A stretch of DNA of 21,067 nucleotides, taken from NCBI GenBank assembly GCA_003353825.1, contig PIVW01000039.1:1-21067 (forward strand), in the 5' to 3' direction. The translations under genes and the position numbers were made by a program. The stretch comes from Chloroflexota bacterium (GTDB lineage Bacteria; Chloroflexota; Anaerolineae; J102). Positions 1-7,303 of this stretch are shown piece after piece. The stretch's first letter is position 1. Each line of letters starts with the position of its first letter. The notes under the pieces were generated by a model. The model was not told the origin of the DNA. It saw only the letters and a program-made list of their open reading frames with translations, and ran no database searches.

Positions 1-89
1 TCAACCATCAACAGCCAGAATGGCCACTTCTTTGGCCGGGGCAGATAGGGCCCAAGCTGATAGGGCAGCCACATCGGCGCCAAATTCAT
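1..89 (-). CDS. Possible partial ORF running off the left edge
   Basis: An open minus-strand frame starts at an ATG at 89-87 (MNLAPMWLPYQ...) and is still open at base 1. An AAGG about 11 nt upstream could act as a weak ribosome site. The frame also stays open upstream to a TAG near 193, with a TTG at 149 as an alternative start. The visible peptide of 29 residues is rich in Pro, Trp and Leu and matches no family I can name. It would be transcribed divergently from the C25 operon. It may equally be chance, because only a fragment is visible. Confidence 0.25.
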   Translation of the reverse strand, partial: MNLAPMWLPYQLGPYLPRPKKWPFWLLMV

Positions 90-218
90 CTCATCTATCG
101 CCTTGAAGATGGTTGAGTAGCTAGGCGGATCGCCAGATTTGGTGGTCAAAAACGGCCGAACTACAATCCTTCTGAAACAGAGAAGCCGCTATCCAAAAAA
201 CGACGTACATCCCGCTGA

Positions 219-247
219 TTGACAACACCCCAATTTTGCATAATAAT
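219..247 (+). promoter_or_regulatory. Near-consensus sigma70-type promoter of the C25 operon, apparently leaderless
   Basis: A perfect TTGACA (219-224) is followed after 17 bp by AATAAT (242-247, five of six matches to TATAAT). Only six bases (248-253) lie between the -10 and the ATG at 254. The expected transcription start therefore falls on or within a base or two of the start codon. No Shine-Dalgarno precedes that ATG, which fits a leaderless mRNA. Confidence 0.65.
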
Positions 248-253
248 AACGCA

Positions 254-2515
254 ATGCATAGACATTTCAGATTAGCCGTTTCCCTTACAACGTTTTTACT
301 TATAGTGTTGGCCTTCATTGCCAGTACCTCCACCGCCGCTGACAGCACCCGCCTCAGGATCGGCATTGTAAAGGACAGCATATACAAGATCACACCGGAC
401 GATCTCTCAGCAGCAGGTGTCGATCCGGCCTCGGTCGATCCGCGCAGTTTTGCCATGAGCAGCCTCGGCCAGCCCGTCGCCATTTTGGTAGAGGGTGAAG
501 AGGATGGCCGATTCGACGCGGAGGATGCGATCTTATTCTTCGGCGAAAAATTCCGCGGGACCGAGATGGAAGAGAAATACACCGATGAACGGGTCTACTG
601 GTTGGATATCGGCGACGAGCCCGGGCCTCGAATCACCGACGTCGATGCCACTCCGCAGGGTGATCTGACCCCACCCCCAGACTTTCTCTCCACCATCCAT
701 GCCGAAGAATCCAACTACTGGTACACGCAGCATACCCTCAATCCACCGACCAAAGATACCTGGTTTTGGGATGAACTGCGACCCACTTCGAGTACCGAGG
801 TCGTGCGAGACTATGCACAGTCCGTTCCACATCCTGTAACGGATGCACCGGCAACTTTATGGATAGATCAGAATGCGCGTGCAGAGAATGAACACGTTAG
901 TATCATCAGTATGAACAGCATTGAACTCGAAGATGTAACGTGGTTTGGGAGAGTGGGCGCACGTAGCTACATAAGTACGACGGTTCCCCCCGGTACTTTG
1001 ACCCAGGGTGTCAATAAGGTGTCGGTGCGCTCGATTACGGTAGACGGTGTGCGTAAGGACTGGGTGTACTTCAACTACTGGGAGTTAAACTATCGACGAT
1101 TATTTAAAGCATGGAATGGGCAGATTGATTTTGTGGTCGAGGATAGCGGCTCACACTCGTATGACATTGGCGGCTGGGAAACCAACTCCTTGCTGGTGCT
1201 TGATATCAGCGATCCCTATGCCCCTCGACAACTGACCGGCATGACTGAATCGGTGGACGACGGCGCGATTGCAGTACAATTCCGGGCCGACGATCAGCCA
1301 GGTGATCGCTATTGGTTACAATCGGATTCGGCCATCTCGAGCCCTGGCAGCCTGCGCTTGCGGCCTCCTACAGGCCTCCGCTATCCTAGTAATGGTGCCG
1401 ATGTTGTAATCGTCACTTCGTCCGAATTGCGACCGGCCGCTGAGCAATTGGCTGCATGGCATGAGAGCAAGGGGCGGCGTGCAGTAGTGGCTGATTTCCA
1501 AGATGTCGTAGATGAATTCAACCATGGCATTTATAATCCTCACGCCGTAACCTTGATGATGTCTTGGTCGCAAACAGAATGGTCTGGTTTGCCGCCCAAA
1601 TACCTGACACTTGTTGGCGATGGTCACTGGAACTTCAAAGGATTCAATCCCGACTTGTATCCTCCCCAACCCAATCACATCCCACCCTACTTGAAATGGG
1701 TGGATCCTGCTCAGGGAGAGGTGCCTTCTGACGCAGCCTATGGTGATCTGGATGGTGATCGTAAGCCTGATCTGGCCGTAGGTCGACTCTCGGTCAACAC
1801 ACTGCAACAAGCCGAGACAGTGGTTGCAAAAATCGTCAACTATGAGGATACTATGCGAGGGAAATCTTGGCAGCGCCGAGCCTTGTTCGTCGCCGATAAT
1901 CCTGATTTTTCAGGTGACTTTCCCGCAGTTAGTGATGCGATTATCGAAGGATATTTGCCCTCTGACCTCATTCCTGAACGAATCTATCTGGGCGAGACGG
2001 TGCCCGATGCCGAGGCTGCCACACAGGCCATTGTTGATGGGATCAACAGAGGCGCCTTGATGGTGCAATACACCGGTCATGGCGCCCCCAGTCGCTGGAC
2101 ACATGAGCTTATTTGGACTTTGGAGGACATTGCCTCGCTTGATAACCAATCGCAGCTCCCATTTATTATGACTTTTAATTGTTTAGATGGCTATTTCGCC
2201 CACCCAGACCCTGAGAACTTCGCCATTGCCGAAGAGATGCAACGGTATGCTGGAGGTGGATCTATAGCAGCGATTTCTCCTTCAGGTCTGGGAAACACAT
2301 ATGACCAGCAGCGGTTTCGAGAGTTTCTCATGGAAGCGATGTTCGAGGATGGCATCCGAGAGCTAGGTGAAGCACTTTTGCAGGCACAGCAAACATACTA
2401 CGATTACAAAGGTGGACCCAGCTATCTCACTGATACTATGATGCTGTACGGTGACCCCGCACTTCGTATTCCTGAAGCTGCGATTCAGCATTACTTACCA
2501 AACATCTTAAAGTGA
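254..2515 (+). CDS. Secreted C25 (gingipain-like) cysteine peptidase
   Basis: A 753-residue protein beginning with a Sec-type signal peptide (hydrophobic core about residues 7-22, cut near STAA). A beta-rich N-terminal half of the kind found in PorU/gingipain relatives follows. The C25 catalytic domain starts near residue 380 (VVIVTSSELRPAAEQLAAW). The catalytic pair is visible: His609 in YTGHG and Cys643 in FNCLDGYF, 34 residues apart, close to the gingipain His-Cys spacing. It ends QHYLPNILK, a short tail reminiscent of other Chloroflexota secreted proteins. I prefer the ATG at 254 over an in-frame TTG at 236 because it lies just after the promoter. It is the first gene of a three-gene operon, and its stop overlaps the next start. 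The substrate is unknown. C25 members can be proteases or, like PorU, cell-surface transpeptidases. Confidence 0.85.
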   Translation: MHRHFRLAVSLTTFLLIVLAFIASTSTAADSTRLRIGIVKDSIYKITPDDLSAAGVDPASVDPRSFAMSSLGQPVAILVEGEEDGRFDAEDAILFFGEKFRGTEMEEKYTDERVYWLDIGDEPGPRITDVDATPQGDLTPPPDFLSTIHAEESNYWYTQHTLNPPTKDTWFWDELRPTSSTEVVRDYAQSVPHPVTDAPATLWIDQNARAENEHVSIISMNSIELEDVTWFGRVGARSYISTTVPPGTLTQGVNKVSVRSITVDGVRKDWVYFNYWELNYRRLFKAWNGQIDFVVEDSGSHSYDIGGWETNSLLVLDISDPYAPRQLTGMTESVDDGAIAVQFRADDQPGDRYWLQSDSAISSPGSLRLRPPTGLRYPSNGADVVIVTSSELRPAAEQLAAWHESKGRRAVVADFQDVVDEFNHGIYNPHAVTLMMSWSQTEWSGLPPKYLTLVGDGHWNFKGFNPDLYPPQPNHIPPYLKWVDPAQGEVPSDAAYGDLDGDRKPDLAVGRLSVNTLQQAETVVAKIVNYEDTMRGKSWQRRALFVADNPDFSGDFPAVSDAIIEGYLPSDLIPERIYLGETVPDAEAATQAIVDGINRGALMVQYTGHGAPSRWTHELIWTLEDIASLDNQSQLPFIMTFNCLDGYFAHPDPENFAIAEEMQRYAGGGSIAAISPSGLGNTYDQQRFREFLMEAMFEDGIRELGEALLQAQQTYYDYKGGPSYLTDTMMLYGDPALRIPEAAIQHYLPNILK

Positions 2516-3537
2516 TTCTTGTGAGATTTTACAGGCACGTTTTCTCACCAATTTGGGTATTTGCTTTTGCATTGACATTACTTTGGCCGCTCACGCGCAA
2601 TGCCCAAGCCGCCGTGACTCTAGTAGAGTTTAAGGCCGAATTGCAGCAAGACAGCTCTGTTTTAGTGACTTGGGTGACCGCCACAGAATCTGGTACCATA
2701 GGCTTCTTTCTTCTTCGATCTGAGTCGGAAAATGGCACGTATCTTGAAATCTATGACGTCGATAATCGTGGTAGTACCGTAAGTGGTGATACATATACAT
2801 TCGTAGACGACGATATCACACCGGGTGTGACCTATTGGTATAAACTGGAAGATCTTGAGGCCGATCAGAGGAGCATATTCCATGGACCTGTTCAGAGCGA
2901 GGATCCCAACGCCGCCACCGCCACGCCAACTGATACGCCAACCCCCACCGACACGCCGACCACAGTGCCGACCATAGTGCCCACCAATACCCCAACCACA
3001 ACAACGGGCCAGACGCCTGTAGCTACATCCACACCGGCGCCTACTCTCTCTCCCACCCCCACATGGACCCCTTCGGCTGCGTCCCAGCAATCAACGACGC
3101 CACAACCAACGGCCACAGCACGTCCACGTCCAGCCACCGCGACCTCCCGCCCATCCACGGCAACACCTCGTTCGCCTGCGACTTCGGCCATTGACACGCC
3201 AACGCCAAGGCCGCTGACGCCCACAACAGATGCCGAGGTTGCATCTACACCGCTGCCCGAGACAGCCACACCCTTGCCCGCCACCGAGAGAACATCGGTC
3301 GAGACCCTGACACCCACCTTAACTCCAATATCTGATACCGCTGAAGAAGTAGCCGTAGCCCCAGTAGCCCCAGAATCGACCAAGACAGTCAGGACGTTTC
3401 CTTCACCAACTCCTGAAACGGCAGATTCAAGTACCAACACCGGAATCCTGGTACTCGGCCTGGGCGTCGCCGCCCTAGTTGGGGCCATTGTTCTCAGTGT
3501 TATCGTGCTCGTGATGTGGCGAAGAGGCACGTTCTAG
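2512..3537 (+). CDS. Membrane-anchored FnIII-like protein with Thr/Pro stalk
   Basis: A 341-residue protein. The signal peptide covers residues 1-33 (ends AQA/A). A fibronectin-III-like beta domain spans about 34-130 (LVTWVTATESGTIGFFLLRS, ending VTYWYKLEDLE). A Thr/Pro/Ala-rich stalk runs about 135-305 with many TPT and TAT repeats. A C-terminal transmembrane helix covers 311-335 with an RR-containing cytoplasmic tail (MWRRGTF). The topology is an outward-facing domain held off the membrane by a stalk that is probably O-glycosylated. The GTG start overlaps the TGA of the C25 gene (GTGA), so translation is probably coupled; a second GTG at 2521 is an alternative. It may be a scaffold or substrate of the two flanking C25 peptidases, which is inference from the operon only. 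Confidence 0.8.
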   Translation: MILVRFYRHVFSPIWVFAFALTLLWPLTRNAQAAVTLVEFKAELQQDSSVLVTWVTATESGTIGFFLLRSESENGTYLEIYDVDNRGSTVSGDTYTFVDDDITPGVTYWYKLEDLEADQRSIFHGPVQSEDPNAATATPTDTPTPTDTPTTVPTIVPTNTPTTTTGQTPVATSTPAPTLSPTPTWTPSAASQQSTTPQPTATARPRPATATSRPSTATPRSPATSAIDTPTPRPLTPTTDAEVASTPLPETATPLPATERTSVETLTPTLTPISDTAEEVAVAPVAPESTKTVRTFPSPTPETADSSTNTGILVLGLGVAALVGAIVLSVIVLVMWRRGTF

Positions 3538-3545
3538 AAACGCCG

Positions 3546-5666
3546 ATGCGCCGATTTTGGCTAAAAGCCAGTATAACTGCTGCTCTTTTGCTAGTACTGG
3601 CCGCGTGTGGGCGGCCGCAGCGGGGAGAGGCAGTGGATCTGGCGTTACGAATCGATGAATCCGGCTTCTATGAGCTTTCATACGCCGATCTGAGTGAGTG
3701 GGGCTGGGATCTGTCAGCTCTTGAGGCTGAGCAGATCGAACTGAATTGGGGTGCTCAGCCGATCCCCTTTGCCTTAGTGGGCAATGGCAAGGATCAGAGC
3801 ATGCGCTTTTATGGCCATGTCGAGCCTTCACGCTTTGCCGACTACAGTGTCTATCACCTTCGCCAGACAGTCGAAGGAAACGAAAGTAGCCTCGTGGCCC
3901 GCTCTGTAACCTCAGATGATGCGGGCGTTGAATTGCAGGGCCCGTACACTTTACACAGCGAGTACAATAGCACGTACCTGACCCAGGCCGCCTCCGCAGA
4001 ACCCTGGCTGGGTGACAGGATCTTGGCGCCAGGCGAGATCAGCACTGCGGTGGCTGTACCGGCTCTGGCCGGAGGTCGGGCAACGCTGGTACTGCAACTA
4101 TGGTCTGCCAGTCAATCCTCATCCGATCCTGACCACCATCTTGTGGTCGAGTTCAATGGCACAGCTATAGGGGATCTAACGTGGGATGGGATGGGAATGC
4201 AGACCTTCACAGTGGATGTGCCACAGGGTGTGCTGGTCGAAGGTGAGAATCAAATTCTTCTACAAGCGCCCGGCGATACCGGCGCCCGGGCCGAGCTGAC
4301 TTATCTCGATTGGTTGGAACTGACCTACAATCGCTTATTACATGCTGAAGAAGATCGCCTGTCATTTTCGGGAGCAGGCAGTAGTTACGAGTTATCTGGC
4401 TTTCTTGGCGACGATATCGAACTCTGGGATGTAACCGATCCCCAGCAGCCTTCCCGACTCGAAGGCTACATCGTCGCTGAGGATGCCGGGACGTATCACT
4501 TGCGGTTCAGTGAATCTTCTGCGGACGCTAAACGCTATGTTGCTGCCGCCGAGCAGGGTTTCATACGGCCTACCATCACTACCGCTTTTCCACCGTTTGA
4601 AAAGCCAACGGATGGGGCAGATTACATTGTCATTGTGCCGGCCGATCTGCAATCAGCCGTAGAGCCGCTGCTGGCCCATCGCCGCTCGCAGGGGCTACGT
4701 ACGGCGGTGGTGACCACGCAACAGATCTGGGATCGTTTTAATCAGGGCGTGCCCTCCGCCGAAGCATTGACCGACTTCTTGCGCTGGGCCGCAGCAGAGT
4801 GGCCCGCTCCCGCACCCCGCTACGTACTCCTGGCCGGAGACGCCAGCTACGATCCGCTCAACTATCTCGGCGACTCCAGCCCCAATCTCATACCCACCCT
4901 GTTTCGCAATACCCTGGAGATGGGCGAGGCGGCCAGTGATAACGCACTCGCAGATATCGATGCTGATGGCTTGCCCGATTTTGCCATCGGGCGCCTGCCC
5001 GCACAGACGCCAGAAGATCTAGAGATCATGGTGTCCAAAATCCTGGCTTACGAACGTGATCTACCTACAGGTGAGTGGTTACAGAATATGCTCTTCGTGG
5101 CCGATGATGACGATCCTTTCTTCCATAGTTTTAACGAGCAAATGCTCGCCACTATCCCCGAAAACTATGCAACCACCGAGCTGGTGATCGGCGAGGGCGA
5201 AGAGGATACCCGTGATGAATTTTTGGGGGCCCTGAACGATGGGCAGCGTCTGGTGAGCTACATGGGGCATGGCGCTGTCAACATCTGGGCCCAGGAAGAG
5301 ATTTTCAATAATCAGGATATCACAGAACTAGAGCAGCAGGGCCGGCTGCCCTTTGTGGTCGTCTGGGCCTGTTTGAGTGGCTTTTTTCACCATCCCCAGA
5401 CCGAGTCATTGGGCGAGACTTTGCTGCTGGCAGCTAATAAAGGCGCTGTTGCGGCCCTTGTCCCCACCGGCCAGACCTTTGCCACCGACCAGCAAGTTAT
5501 GGCCGAAGCCTTGTTCGATCGCCACCTGTTCACAACCCCAACCGTGGGCGATGCCCTCCTGGCGTCGTTCCGAGAGCTGAACCCAGAACGGCCGGGACAG
5601 CGCGATATCATTAATACTTTTGTTTTACTCGGCGATCCCGCTCTGCCTCTTTTCGCCAACGAGTAA
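3546..5666 (+). CDS. C25 (gingipain-like) cysteine peptidase lipoprotein
   Basis: A 706-residue paralogue of the first operon gene. From the ATG at 3546 the N-terminus is a lipoprotein signal with lipobox LAAC (Cys21), so it should be lipidated by Lgt and held at the outer face of the membrane. A longer GTG start at 3516 would overlap the previous gene and spoil the signal peptide. The beta-rich N-terminal region matches the layout of the first C25 protein. The catalytic domain starts near residue 360 (YIVIVPADLQSAVEPLLAHR). The catalytic pair is His575 in YMGHG and Cys609 in WACLSGFF, again 34 apart. Unlike its sister it ends right after the catalytic fold (LLGDPALPLFANE), with no YLP tail. 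It could be a surface protease or a PorU-like processing enzyme. Confidence 0.85.
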   Translation: MRRFWLKASITAALLLVLAACGRPQRGEAVDLALRIDESGFYELSYADLSEWGWDLSALEAEQIELNWGAQPIPFALVGNGKDQSMRFYGHVEPSRFADYSVYHLRQTVEGNESSLVARSVTSDDAGVELQGPYTLHSEYNSTYLTQAASAEPWLGDRILAPGEISTAVAVPALAGGRATLVLQLWSASQSSSDPDHHLVVEFNGTAIGDLTWDGMGMQTFTVDVPQGVLVEGENQILLQAPGDTGARAELTYLDWLELTYNRLLHAEEDRLSFSGAGSSYELSGFLGDDIELWDVTDPQQPSRLEGYIVAEDAGTYHLRFSESSADAKRYVAAAEQGFIRPTITTAFPPFEKPTDGADYIVIVPADLQSAVEPLLAHRRSQGLRTAVVTTQQIWDRFNQGVPSAEALTDFLRWAAAEWPAPAPRYVLLAGDASYDPLNYLGDSSPNLIPTLFRNTLEMGEAASDNALADIDADGLPDFAIGRLPAQTPEDLEIMVSKILAYERDLPTGEWLQNMLFVADDDDPFFHSFNEQMLATIPENYATTELVIGEGEEDTRDEFLGALNDGQRLVSYMGHGAVNIWAQEEIFNNQDITELEQQGRLPFVVVWACLSGFFHHPQTESLGETLLLAANKGAVAALVPTGQTFATDQQVMAEALFDRHLFTTPTVGDALLASFRELNPERPGQRDIINTFVLLGDPALPLFANE

Positions 5667-5679
5667 CATCTCCTCGTAT

Positions 5680-6225
5680 TTAGTTTTCGGCGTACAGTTC
5701 TTCCTTCAACACGCCAATAAAAGGCAGGTCCCGGTAAAGCTCGTCGAAGTCCAGCCCATAGCCCACAACAAATTTATCCGGTATCTCGAAGCCGATCCAA
5801 TCGACAGGTACAGCCACTTCGCGTCGCGAGGGTTTGCTTAACAAACTGACAATGCGCAGGCTGGCCGGATTTCTGGCCAACAACAGGCCGCGCAGATAGT
5901 GCAAGGTGTTGCCGCTATCGATGATATCCTCGACGATGAGCACGTGTTGGCCGGCAATGGGATCATCCAGGTCCTTGAGGATACGCACCACACCCGAGCT
6001 TTCGGTGGCCGCACCATAGCTCGATACCGCCATAAAATCGATGGCGTGAGGAACCGACAACGACCGCATCAGATCGGCCATGAACACAATACTGCCTTTG
6101 AGCACGGCGATAAGCAGGGGGCGCTGTTCACTATAAGACAGCGATATCTCATCCGCAAGTTCCTGAATACGGGCAGTGAGTTGATCTTCGGGGACGAGGA
6201 TTTCGGCGATATCTTGGTTTTGCAT
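5680..6225 (-). CDS. hpt: Hypoxanthine phosphoribosyltransferase
   Basis: A 181-residue cytoplasmic type I phosphoribosyltransferase that converts hypoxanthine (and guanine) plus PRPP to IMP or GMP in purine salvage. Visible motifs are the PPi-binding loop around VLKGS (41-45), the flexible loop SYG (69-71), the PRPP motif VLIVEDIIDSGNTL (95-108) with its two acidic residues, the purine-stacking KFVVGYGLD (151-159), and the C-terminal IGVLKEELY. The length is normal for the family. The frame is open upstream, but ATG 6225 gives the canonical N-terminus and falls downstream of a promoter-like sequence. It converges with the C25 operon across a 13-bp gap with no obvious terminator. Confidence 0.93.
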   Translation of the reverse strand: MQNQDIAEILVPEDQLTARIQELADEISLSYSEQRPLLIAVLKGSIVFMADLMRSLSVPHAIDFMAVSSYGAATESSGVVRILKDLDDPIAGQHVLIVEDIIDSGNTLHYLRGLLLARNPASLRIVSLLSKPSRREVAVPVDWIGFEIPDKFVVGYGLDFDELYRDLPFIGVLKEELYAEN

Positions 6226-6270
6226 GGCCCGTGCGGAAGAGAGGTGGTGGGAGCGATCACTATTGGGGGG

Positions 6271-6299
6271 ATTGTAGCACAGCGCCTGAGCGAGGTGAA
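6271..6299 (-). promoter_or_regulatory. Candidate hpt promoter
   Basis: On the minus strand TTCACC (6299-6294) is followed after 17 bp by TACAAT (6276-6271, five of six matches). This predicts a leader of about 40 nt before the hpt ATG. The -35 match is only moderate. Confidence 0.4.
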
Positions 6300-6412
6300 A
6301 AACAAAAGCGAGTGAAGGTGTAAGCCGCAAACCTTCGCTCGCTTCATAAAAGCGTTATCGTTCAACAGCTCTACGTAGTGCAGTACGGCGTAAGTAAGCG
6401 CACAGATAAACC

Positions 6413-6459
6413 GCTCTAGCCGAGTCCGTGACTCGGCGGGTCACGGACCCGCCTGGAGC
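6413..6459. repeat. 47-nt imperfect palindrome (REP-like hairpin) between the sulfur module and hpt
   Basis: The two arms 6413-6432 and 6440-6459 pair at 18 of 20 positions (one G-T pair, two mismatches) around the 7-nt loop TCGGCGG. The inner nine pairs, GTCCGTGAC with GTCACGGAC, are perfect. It lies 35 bp past the stop of the tandem rhodanese gene. Neither side has a T-tract, so a classical terminator is not supported. A transcript-end-stabilising or dispersed REP-type element is more likely. Confidence 0.65.
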
Positions 6460-6493
6460 ACTTAGATTGTGTAGCTATTTACGCCCAGATGTA

Positions 6494-7213
6494 TTAGGGC
6501 TCAACTGCCAACCCATGCCGTATCCAAGAGGTCGTGCCTCCTTCGATATTGCTGACGCCTTCCAACCCCTGTTGTATCAGCCAATCGGCGGCGATAGCAC
6601 TGCGGTTACCGGTTTGGCAGACAAGTAGCAGAGGTCGAGTGCCGCGCAAGTCCTCCAAGCGAGAGGGGATGGTATTGAGTGGGATATTGACGGCGCCCGG
6701 CAGGTGCCCTCCCCTAAATTCAACGGCCTCACGTACATCCACTAACTTGGCGCCGTTTTTGTTCAAGCGCCGCTTCGCCTCCAGCACATCGATATCCTCA
6801 TAACGTGTGGTCTGGTAAGTGGCTTGTGCAGGGCTGGTGTCTACCGGCAGATCCCGGCGATACCAGGCGATGATGCCCCCGGCCAGATTAATTACATTCT
6901 CGTAGCCCAACTGGTCGCTGAGATACTCGACGACCTGACCGCTGCGATTTCCTGACCGGCAGTAGAAGATAACCTCTCGATCCCTGGGGATCTCGCGCAG
7001 CCGCTGTCGCAACTCACTCATGGGCATGAGCACAGAGCCACGGATACGAGCCTGAGCGTGTTCTTCAGGCTCGCGCACATCGATTAGCAAGGCGCCGGCA
7101 TCAATATGCTCTTTGGCCTTGTCGGGAAATAGTTGCTTGGATGGGTTGTTGCTGGAAGGGGTAGGTGACATTTTATTTTGATTATCCGCTTGTTGTTGGA
7201 GTTCGTTTCGCAT
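6494..7213 (-). CDS. Tandem-domain rhodanese sulfurtransferase
   Basis: A 239-residue protein without signal peptide, made of two complete rhodanese domains (about 25-125 and 135-237). Both keep an active-site loop with the persulfide-carrying cysteine: Cys85 in CRSGNRS and Cys199 in CQTGNRS. Both also have the typical DVRE and GG..W motifs. Most two-domain rhodaneses keep one active Cys, so two intact loops are notable. It lies 90 bp downstream of the persulfide dioxygenase gene on the same strand and probably shares its transcript, handling sulfane sulfur made or consumed by that enzyme. The start may instead be the internal ATG at 7171, because the first 14 residues are polar and neither ATG has a strong ribosome site. 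Confidence 0.85.
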   Translation of the reverse strand: MRNELQQQADNQNKMSPTPSSNNPSKQLFPDKAKEHIDAGALLIDVREPEEHAQARIRGSVLMPMSELRQRLREIPRDREVIFYCRSGNRSGQVVEYLSDQLGYENVINLAGGIIAWYRRDLPVDTSPAQATYQTTRYEDIDVLEAKRRLNKNGAKLVDVREAVEFRGGHLPGAVNIPLNTIPSRLEDLRGTRPLLLVCQTGNRSAIAADWLIQQGLEGVSNIEGGTTSWIRHGLAVEP

Positions 7214-7303
7214 TTAAGGGATTGAAAGCCCATGGTACTTGCAGTTAATAAGAGATGCAACTTTGGGCTTGAAAATCTCTGAAAACGTTGAACGTAATTG
7301 ACC

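Noticed and set aside
2892..3530. 212-aa Val/Gly/Ser-rich minus-strand frame
   Set aside because: It is the antisense of the Thr/Pro stalk; the composition simply mirrors ACC/CCA codons.
5899..6315. 138-aa plus-strand frame across hpt
   Set aside because: It is a shadow of hpt, which carries the conserved PRPP motif on the other strand.
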